Positions 56,067 to 64,000 of a DNA stretch of 64,000 nt are shown here, one piece after another; the stretch's first letter is position 1; each line of letters starts with the position of its first letter. Source of the DNA: Corylus avellana (Eukaryota > Streptophyta > Magnoliopsida > Fagales > Betulaceae); contig NC_081543.1 in the NCBI RefSeq assembly GCF_901000735.1, forward strand, positions 16,953,574 to 17,017,573. Direction: 5' to 3'. The notes under the pieces are model-generated. The model saw nothing but the letters and a program-made list of their open reading frames with translations. It ran no database searches and was not told the DNA's origin. A program made the translations under genes and the position numbers.

Positions 56067-58205
56067 AAGCCCAAGCAGATTTCAAGGATGGCCCGGCTAC
56101 AACAAAATGGAAACAACACAGTATGTCGGCTGTACGAGATTTCTGACCTATTCCTGGAAGATACAATCCCTACCTTAGCACGGAGAAGAAAGTGGAAATG
56201 CATGCACTACTGACTGAGATTGCGGACGAGTAGGCAAAGATGAATCTAGAGGAGATTCGACTGCTAAAGGAAGGAGCATTGCCCAAAGGGTCCTACCGAC
56301 AGAAAGACACTTTCCTTGCCAGCATCGATAAGGATTATGAGGCACTAGTCAAGGCTGAAGAAGACCCGTCAAAAGAATCAGACGGAGAGTGCTAGACCTA
56401 GGAGTCGGGTAGCTTTTGAATGAGTGGGGCACTAGGTAGTTGGATTATGTATTGTGCTTAGAAGCGTGTTTTGTATCTATGTGTTTTTTTTTTTTTTTTT
56501 AAAAAAAAAAGGACTTCGAAAGAAAATGAATTTTCACTCATACCTTGAGTTTTGTGAAATCAGTTTGCACACCGAAACCTACTTAGCCCTTCTGTCTCTT
56601 TAAATTTTTTTTTTTTGGCCGTATATACGCTCCCGTGACCGAACGTACGCCCAGAAACCCTAATTCTTCAACGCCTCTTCTTTAAAAATGGCCGAATGTA
56701 CCCTAAACCCAGTTCATTTCAATTTTCTCTCAAACCAAACACTCCTAACCTTATTTTCGGCCAAGTCTTCCAAGGATTTCAAAGGTTTCTACCCTTTTTA
56801 CAAAGATTAAAACAAGGTATTAAGTTTTCCAAGCTTTTTTTGAAATTTTTGCAACTTTAGGTTTTGATTTTTGATTTTCGATTTCTTACATTTCATGACA
56901 TATAGCTGGCTGGTTGTGAACTAGGGTCATGATATAGGGTAGTTGTGCTTGCATTTGTGCATATTTTATCCTTAAAATCTTACCCATTCGGATTTCGGGG
57001 TTTTTGCCCTAAATCCAAAATCCTTGTGATTTCTCAAGTTGTAACCCAAAACCCTCTATCATGACTTAGGAACAAGACCTACTCACTCATTTGATCCATT
57101 TTGATCAACCCAAACCCTAACCTTTGAATTTATGGGTTTTTGCCTAAATCCGAATTTGATTGATTTTGTGACCTCCATTGGGTCTTATGTACCAATTGAA
57201 ACCTAAAACCTATAGTTGGGGACTCGATCTACCTTTTTGACCGATTGGATTCGGAAGTTTTCACCCAAAATCCAAAATTACCAAAAGAACCCTACCCTTG
57301 AAATTGGGCATTTTCGCCTAACTTGGAGACGTCCCATTTCTGTTGAATGATTGAGCCTACCCATTGGACCCTTTTAATTTAAAAACCTAACTGTCTGGGT
57401 TTAATGTTTTGTCCAAACCCATGAAATAACCAAAATACCCTTCCTTCTTAAAATGAGCATTTTGTCCTAATGACCCAATTCTGTCAACGGGTCAGGCCAC
57501 TTGTCAAACTAAAGCCTTGAGTTTAATAGCCCACATTTGCACACCTAGTTATTTTCAATCTCATCCATTTTTCGGTAGTAGCCTTGGACTTTACCAAAAT
57601 ATCCCTAGCCCTGATACCCTAAGGATTTCTTGCCTTAGTAAACTGGCATCTCCACTGTAAAGGGCTTGACCTTACAGCAGCACCAAACATCTCAAGACAT
57701 GAACCCTAACTCAAACGAACTTCGGTGCTTTGCTCGAGTTCAACAACTTACCAAAAAACACCCTCGAATCTACACCCTGACATCTGTAGCATATCAACTA
57801 CTCAGTGTTCACAAAATCTTGAGGCCACTAATTACTTGAGGGCGTTCAAGTGATTAATCCAAATACTCCATCCCTTTCCGATGCATTCACCTAAATTGCC
57901 AAATCATCCAAACCATTGATCATGTTCAACCACAGTTTGGAAACGATCCCGGAATCCCCAGTAAACATGTCTTGTTTTATCTCTTGCATTTTTGCCATGC
58001 CAGGGTGAAGTTTCAATAGGATGCTTTTGCATATAGTTGGGGTAAGATATTGCATGTGAGCATAGTATTGATAGAATTCTTGGTGTGGGACAATGGCATG
58101 AACAAAAGCTAGTGCGGCAACCTCATCTTCTTCACGCCGCGATCCCACCGACTCCAGGCTATGTTGCAAGACTCCTAGGACCCTGAGTCCAATTTCGATT
58201 TTGAG
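56067..58205. other. Older retroelement debris, no intact gene
   Basis: 56067-56390 holds short frames such as MNLEEIRLLKEGALPKGSYR and KDTFLASIDKDYEALVKAEE that look like the tail of a retroelement polyprotein. A T/A tract lies at 56487-56510 and CGTACG-type words near 56630-56655 (ccgaacgtacgcccag). 56700-57880 is unassigned. A minus-strand open frame of 110 residues (57891-58223) has plausible composition but I do not recognise it. Confidence 0.4.
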
Positions 58206-59048
58206 ATGGAGGATGTTGTCCATGACATCTCATTGATCAGTAGTCCAAAGCCTGAGGGGCTAGTGAGGGAGATCAGCAGCAGCACTGATAGTGACGATGC
58301 CTACCGCACCTACGATCGCATCTGCTTTAGAGTCGATAAGGCCCGGTGCCAGTACCAGGTTCTTTACAAGGAGCGGAAGATTACAGTCGAGAGAGGGATC
58401 AGCGTGACTGATGTAGCCAACAAAGCTCTAAGGGTACGAACGATACTAGATTTCCAGGAATGGATGGACATGGTGGCAAATCACCATCCCGAAGTCGAGG
58501 AGCTGGTCCACGAGTTCTACGCCAATATCCACATGAGGTGCTGCGACTCTTTTCACACTTGGCTCAGAGGCAAGCCAATCAAAGTGACCTCTACTCTCAT
58601 CAACTACATCACAAGGACACCACGAGTATGCGACCCAGGGTACCCTTACCCAGTTGACGGCCTTCCCACCCTTGCTCAGTTGGTAGAGCGTTTCGCCAAT
58701 GGGCGTCCCCACCAAATGGAAATGGAGGGAGAAGGAGGTTTCCAGATGAGTGACCTCAAGGGCGACGACGACCAGTGCATCTACCACATTATGGTTAGTC
58801 GGATATTTCTGGTAGTGAGCCTCACATCAATCACCATTGAGCGAGCTTGTTGCCTGTATGAGCTTTTGACTGAGACCCCCATCGATTTCGGCTCCTTGGT
58901 CACGATGACGATGATAGGAGTACGGTTAGCATATCAAATCAATGCCTTACTGTATAGAGCCTTAGTCACTCTGGTCACCAAGCACGTCGGAGTGTCTACT
59001 AGAGGTTTGAAGGAACTATCGCCATCTAAAGAAATTATAACCTCATGA
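58206..59048 (+). CDS. Retroelement-associated 'putative plant transposon protein' ORF
   Basis: 280 residues without interruption. The middle part (residues ~85-135: VEELVHEFYANI, then FHTWLRGKPIKVTSTLINY) has the wording of the plant transposon-protein domain that accompanies Athila-like elements (EFYAN and RG-x-V/I motifs). The frame is open upstream (DPESNFDFE) to a stop near 58185, so the true start may be lost. No catalytic motif is visible and its function is unknown in any element. It belongs to the older retroelement into which LTR E and B lie inserted. Not a host gene in my judgement. Confidence 0.55.
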   Translation: MEDVVHDISLISSPKPEGLVREISSSTDSDDAYRTYDRICFRVDKARCQYQVLYKERKITVERGISVTDVANKALRVRTILDFQEWMDMVANHHPEVEELVHEFYANIHMRCCDSFHTWLRGKPIKVTSTLINYITRTPRVCDPGYPYPVDGLPTLAQLVERFANGRPHQMEMEGEGGFQMSDLKGDDDQCIYHIMVSRIFLVVSLTSITIERACCLYELLTETPIDFGSLVTMTMIGVRLAYQINALLYRALVTLVTKHVGVSTRGLKELSPSKEIITS

Positions 59049-59385
59049 TTCCTCAATGCGAGTAGCGCTCACCTCCGAGAAGCTGAGTAGGAGCAGAGAC
59101 CACCATGACCACCGAGGACGGCCCAAGCTGATGGAGCATCCGTCTACCAGTCAGGGCGAGCGTCTGGGCCCTATGGAGAGTACGCTCTGAGAGGTGTAGT
59201 AGTCCCTTCAGGAGTTGCACATGGCACAAGAAGAGGACCACGCTATTCTCATGTAGCTTCGAGACCACTTGATGCGATCCCTTGACATCAGGGATTACAA
59301 CATCCATAGTCGAAGCATCAACTGAGGGAGAGGGAGCTCGAGTGCGAGGGGCACAGATAAGCGCCGAATGTTCCACATTCAATCC
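59049..59385 (+). other. 3' continuation of the retroelement ORF, broken
   Basis: GC-rich relative to its surroundings, with short frames (HHDHRGRPKLMEHPSTSQGE) but stops. It ends abruptly at the truncated start of LTR E. Confidence 0.35.
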
Positions 59386-60727
59386 CCTTAATTTACATAT
59401 GTTAATTCGTTAGCATTGTTATTTGTTTGATTTTGTTTTGTTTTTATGTTTCAGGTCTTATTTAACAAACCATTGAAAATTGGGCTTAAAAGGGCAAAAA
59501 GCTGAGCATTCTGGATTTAGGATCGAGCGTAGCACTCCTGGGATCGAGCGCATCTACGCTCGAGTGTCTGCGGCCAGGGATCGAGTGCTGCATGCGCTCG
59601 TGCGCACAACAGTTAAGCTCGAGCGCACAAGACCTCGGATCGAGCGCACTCGGGCGTGTACTGCACGACAGCAATCCTTTTCCAGTGTGGATTTGGTTTC
59701 CAGTCTCCCAATTGGAATGGGAGACTGATCTCCAGTTTTCTGAGGATTTCTAGGGTTTTTAGGGTTTTTCTAAGCCCTATAAATAGGCCTCTAAGCATTG
59801 AGAAAAAGGACACACCGCTTCCTAGAGTTAGAAATCAGAAAATTGTCTTTGGAGCTTAGAAGATCATGAGCGGCTAAACCCCTTCGTGGGGTGTTGATGT
59901 AACCCTATCCAAGCACAATGGTTTGATTGTATTTAATTTCTAGATTTTTAATTTATGCATGTTGATTGTATAACTATGAGGATTGCTACAATTGATTTTT
60001 GTTCTTCATATTAAATGCAATTGTTCTTAAATTATAAAATCAATATTTGTGAAATTCTTCTCTTGTCTTAGAAAGTATTTTACTTTTATTGATCACAAAT
60101 CATTCTTGTTTTCTGTGATTATGAGAATGATGGTTATACAATGGGTTTAATTGATATATGATCAATAGGATTTGATAGGCCATGCCTAGGGAAGAAGGAT
60201 TGTACTACACCCTAGTTTAGTGTAATTTAGGTAGACAATCCGTGCCAACCGAAGATGGGTTACACTTATTCGTTGATTATATGTATCCTGTTAAAGAATT
60301 TGATAATTTATACCTAGGGAAGACGGGTCATACCGCATCTTAGTGGTTAGGTGGACGATCCGTGCCAACCGAAGATAGATTATGCTTATTCTTTAGTAAG
60401 GTAGTTTCTTGTTTATTTATCACATGCATAGAATGAATTTCTGGGATTAATTATGATTAACCATTGTTGTGCGGATAGAGGTGAAGTCAATGCCCTACAC
60501 TCTCTCTCTCATATATTTACTCTCTTTATTTTCATGCACTTTGAATTTACACAAACAAATCATTTTCCTTGAATTAAGTTAATTTTAATCTTTCAAATTT
60601 TGATAATTAAACCCCTGTAGTCCTTGAGGTTTGACACCTTCAATATAGCCCTATCCTACAGGATTCGTACTATTGCGAGTGGTTATTTTTATTATTGATA
60701 TTTTTGGACACAAAAAATACCACATCA
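59386..60727 (+). mobile_element. 5' LTR of element E (Athila-type), start truncated
   Basis: Starts at ccccttaatttacatatgtt, which corresponds to ~35 bases inside LTR B, so the first bases are missing. Ends ACCACATCA just before the PBS. It has seven CpG-rich words at 59519-59655, TATA (cctataaataggcc, ~59777), and two pairs of repeated words (cctagggaaga at ~60186 and ~60316; gatccgtgccaaccgaag or aatccgtgccaaccgaag at ~60236 and ~60357). Confidence 0.75.
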
Positions 60728-60730
60728 ATT

Positions 60731-60750
60731 TTTGGCGCCGTTGCTGGGGA
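60731..60750 (+). promoter_or_regulatory. Primer binding site of element E
   Basis: tttggcgccgttgctgggga directly after the LTR; tRNA-Asp-type site of Athila/Tat elements. Confidence 0.8.
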
Positions 60751-61138
60751 CTGCTTAACGGATTCATTATCTAAATTTAAGGATTGATTTTAGCTTAATA
60801 ATTTATTTTAACTTGCTAACTTTATTTCTGTTTTGTGTTTTATTTTTATTTTATTTAAGAAATTGCAAACAGGTCCGTAGCTGGCCTCTCTGTGACTGCG
60901 ACCGAGCGCAGGTCGCGTGCGATCGAGCGCACAGACGCATTCCGGCAGGAACCTTGTAGCAGCGCTCGAGCCCTCTTCTCCTACGCTCGCACCCATTTGC
61001 TGCAATACGCTCGAGTGCACCCTGCCGTGCGATCGAGCACACTTGAGGCAACCTGCATCCAGAACCCTAAGTGCATCTAAGGGCCGTTTGTGAGCTTTAC
61101 TTCTTTCTTTTAGTTGAAGTTTTTCTTTTCCTTCTCTT

Positions 61139-63952
61139 TTGTTTATGCTCGGTCGCCGTTCTTTGTCTTTTCCATTAATTTCTTGCAATCTTGAAATTGA
61201 ACGCACTCTTAGACAAATTAGATCCCAAAGGAACCCTAATTTGCTAGAACAGCGCTCGACTGAGAGTATGGGAGACGGTAACCACGTAGCTTTGCAAGAT
61301 CACTATCTTCCCACCACTTACACTACTCCCAAATGTCTCAAGCTGCCGGAAATTACGGCAACCCATTATGAAATTAAGCCCAACACTATACGAAGTCTAC
61401 CTTCATTCCTAGGGCTTAGCATTGAAAATCCTTATGACTTCCCCAGTGATTTTGAAGCAATTTGTGATACCACTAAAATGAACGGATTCACTGAGGATGC
61501 CCTAAACATGCATCCTTTTCCTTTCTCCCTCAAGGAAAACGCCAAACATTGGTTCCAGTCCTTAACATCCAACTCTATCACTTCTTGGGCTCAATTGCAA
61601 CAAGAATTTTTTAAGATGTATTACCCCATAGGAATGACCAATGACACTAGGAGAGCCATCACTACCTTCTCCCAATATGAGGGAGAAGATTTCCATGAGA
61701 CTTGGGATAGGCTACAGAGCTTGCTTAGATCATATCCACACCACGCTGTCCCGAAATGGCAGCTAGTGCAGTGTTTTTATAATGGCCTAACCGAGTCCAA
61801 TAGAAAAATGGTGGATGCATCATGTGGGGGAGCTTTCATGTTAAAAAGTGAAGATGCAACATGGGCTATGTTTGAAAATTTGAGTAACAATTCTCTTCAG
61901 CAGGTTTGCACCAGATGAAGGGCACCAGCACCTAAAGCACTTAAGACATAAAGTTTGTATGAAGCAGGCCATTCGCCAAACATGGCCAACCAAGTAGTTG
62001 AGGCTATCACCATGAAGCTAGATCAATGGATGACTGCTGGTTTTGCTCCTAATACTGCCCACATGCACACACCACATGAATCTTGCTCATTTTGTTCAAG
62101 TCCTATGCATCATGTAAATAGCTGCCATCTTGCTGGAAATTTTACTGATGTTGGTAATGAGCAGGTTAATGCAGCTTTCTCTACACCGGGTAATGATCCA
62201 TATTCCAATACTTACAACCCCAGGTGGAGAAATCATCCAAATTTCTCATGGAAAAACTCAAATGTGGGCAATCCAGCCCCAGGGCCACACAATCAAACTC
62301 AATCCAACAGGCAGCCCTACCAACCTCATTCCACTTACCAGCCTCCACAGCAGCAATACCAGGCCGCACCACCTCCCTCAGATTCTAATTTGGAGGATCG
62401 GATGATAAAATTGATGAGTGAGCTGGCGGGCGAGATAAAGCAGATGGTGAAATCTCAACAGGAGATAGTGAACTCACATTCTCAATCCATTGCCAAGCTG
62501 GAAGCTCAAGTCGGACAACTTGCCAATGCCCTAAACAACAGGGATGAAGGAAAGCTTCCAAGTCAGCCAGTGACCAACCCTATGGGACTATACATGGTAG
62601 AAGAAAGCACGCCTCATCTGGAGCAAGTTCAAGCCGTCACCACATTGAGAAGCGGCAGACTGGTTGACAATCGTGTGGAAGAAAAGAAGGATGAGCAAAT
62701 TGAGGCCCCATAAAATCTGCATCAGGACAAGGGTAAACAAGTAAGCATCGAGGCATCTTCATCATTTGCCCCCATGCCTGAGGTACTATATGAGCCTAAG
62801 GTCCCATTCCCAAAGCGGCTTAAGGCACCCTCCCACTTTGGAAAATAAGGAGAGAAGATACAAGACATGATGGAAACCTTCAAGAAGGTTCAAATCAACA
62901 TCCCACTCCTTGATGCCATCAAGCAAATTCCAGCCTATGCAAAATTTCTCAAGGACTTGTGCACTTAAAAGAGGAAGAATCAGAAGCACATTCCCAAGAA
63001 GGTCATTCTCACCGAGCAAGTAAGCTCTCTGATTCAGCATAACACTCCTCCAAAGTTCAAAGACCCTGGAGCGCCTACAATTTCGTGCGTCATCGTAAAC
63101 ACTGAGATTGAGAGAGCTCTCCTCGACTTAGGAGCTAGTGTTAATCTGCTTCCAGACTCGGTATATCAGAAACTGGGCTTAGAGGAATTGAAACCAACAA
63201 GTATTGTCTTGCAATTGGCTGACCGCTCCATCAAGAAACCCCGTGGGATTGTGGAAGATGTCATTATCAAAGTGGACAAGTTCTAGTATCCAATTGACTT
63301 TATAGTTCTGGACACAGAACCGGTCTTAAATCCAAAGAAGTAGATTCCTGTCATCCTTGGGTGTCCTTTCCTCGCCACAGCCAATGCATGCATCAATTGC
63401 TGGACCAGAGTAATGAAGATCTCTTTTGGGAATATGAAGATCAGATTTAACATCTTCAATGCCTTCCGGAATGCAGTCGATCAGAATGCATGTTTCTTCT
63501 TGGATGACATTGGAGAAACTATTAAAGACCCACCTCCTGATCCTCTATCTGAAGTTCCATCATGGAGCAACCCACCGGAGCCTATGCCTCTCACTTCCAG
63601 TATTCCACCACCTAATGACAACCCCACAGGGGACATATTTCATTCAGAGGTTGCTGAAGTGGATTTCATTGGGGTGGAAATTTTTTTGGCAAATTCCCTG
63701 GCTACCCTAGTTTTTGAGAACTCCCATAGAGACAAGAGGTTGATCATGAAACCAGTTCAGGACAAACACCCTAAACATCGCCATGGGGAGCATCAAGACC
63801 TATTAGTTGAGAGAAGCAGTTTCGAGATGTTAAGAGGAATCCTCTTCCTTGTGGAGTGCTACATGATCATAAAGAAGAAAGGATGGAAGAGCTTGCTTGG
63901 ACTTCTGAAGGATCAAGGACATGTGTTTTTGCATTCAAGTTTGGGGGTATGA
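61139..63952 (+). pseudogene. Athila-type gag-protease, element E (one frame, several stops)
   Basis: One reading frame for 938 codons with no frameshift but about seven stops (including 61916, 62711, 62966, 63284, 63341). Domains: Retrotrans_gag (SLPSFLGLSIENPYDFPSDF, HPFPFSLKENAKHWFQSL, LVQCFYNGLT), knuckle CSFCSSPMHHVNSC (C-x2-C-x4-H-x4-C), YNPRWRNHPNFSW, coiled coil (SIAKLEAQVGQLANALNN), LKDLCT, then aspartic protease (RALLDLGASVNLLPDSVY) and VILGCPFLATA. The start at 61139 follows a pyrimidine-rich leader, but MGDGNHVALQ (61269) could equally be used. Most stops replace codons usually Gln or Arg (e.g. KK-stop-IPVILG for KKQ), fitting C-to-T change. After protease it passes directly to a Pro-rich tail and the purine tract. 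Confidence 0.85.
63936..63951 (+). promoter_or_regulatory. Purine tract after the ORF of element E
   Basis: caagtttgggggtatg overlaps the last codons of the ORF (SLGV-stop). It corresponds to the first of two internal tracts in A and C2; a hairpin with a second tract would be expected ~75 bases on, outside the window. Confidence 0.55.
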
Positions 63953-64000
63953 TATACCCACATCTGCTCATTCAGGTATTCCTATACTCTTGATCTTATT

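Larger units (their letters stand above)
60728..64000 (+). mobile_element. Element E internal region: gag-protease without RT/integrase
   Basis: PBS, leader with CpG-rich words (60897-61045), gag, protease, a short tail (KKKGWKSLLG), then the purine tract agtttgggggtatg at 63938-63951. It continues past the window. The tail and purine tract that normally follow integrase come right after protease, so pol is deleted, as in C2. Confidence 0.75.

Noticed and set aside
62181..62372. Minus-strand frame over gag of element E
   Set aside because: Shadow of the Pro/Gln-rich gag segment.

Overview
This window is nuclear DNA from a eudicot plant, probably a woody species (Fagales would fit, but that is a guess). 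Evidence: AT-rich sequence, plant GT-AG introns, a plant Kunitz inhibitor, a plant STAT-like SH2 gene, and plant-specific repeats (Cassandra, Athila-type and chromovirus LTR elements, MULE, L1, SINEs). No rRNA or tRNA genes, CRISPR or bacterial features are seen; the one 5S-like stretch lies inside a Cassandra LTR.

1-11 kb is intergenic with one clear gene, a secreted Kunitz/miraculin-like inhibitor at 8522-9151. Its promoter and first ~44 codons are duplicated in inverted orientation at 3941-4462 as a truncated copy that keeps a TATA box, signal peptide and stop codon. Around them lie a Cassandra solo LTR (2041-2271), several MITEs, a probable copia-type LTR and the tail of another LTR ending near 7513.

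11.6-27.1 kb (minus strand) is a 13-exon gene for a plant SH2-domain (STAT-like, SHA-type) protein, reconstructed exon by exon. Its introns hold L1 fragments, a SINE, a MITE and local tandem duplications. One exon junction (exon 8/9) is out of phase by one base.

27.5-33.6 kb holds a SINE, a 900-bp retroposon with a perfect 19-bp target duplication, and the 3' part of an Athila-type element (A: gag without pol, plus its 3' LTR). 33.8-35.4 kb is a decayed MULE transposase. 35.4-43.05 kb is an LTR of another family split by a complete Ty3 chromovirus (36148-41940, TSD GAATC). 43.05-54.2 kb contains two minus-strand copies (C1, C2) of a gag-only Athila-like family, a solo LTR in C1, and an L1 fragment itself interrupted by a MITE. 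54.2-64 kb contains LTR B, an older retroelement ORF, and element E (LTR, PBS, gag-protease, no RT or integrase before its purine tract).

The most unusual signals are in the LTR elements. (i) Four copies of a short motif sit at fixed places in the LTR; they differ between families but are near-identical within one LTR, while the spacers stay alignable. (ii) Dense arrays of near-palindromic CpG-rich words lie upstream of the TATA box and again after the primer binding site, with a different core word in unrelated LTRs. (iii) Purine tracts are preceded by short perfect hairpins. (iv) Three families keep gag but no pol. All coordinates and splice sites were read by eye; no alignment or search was run.
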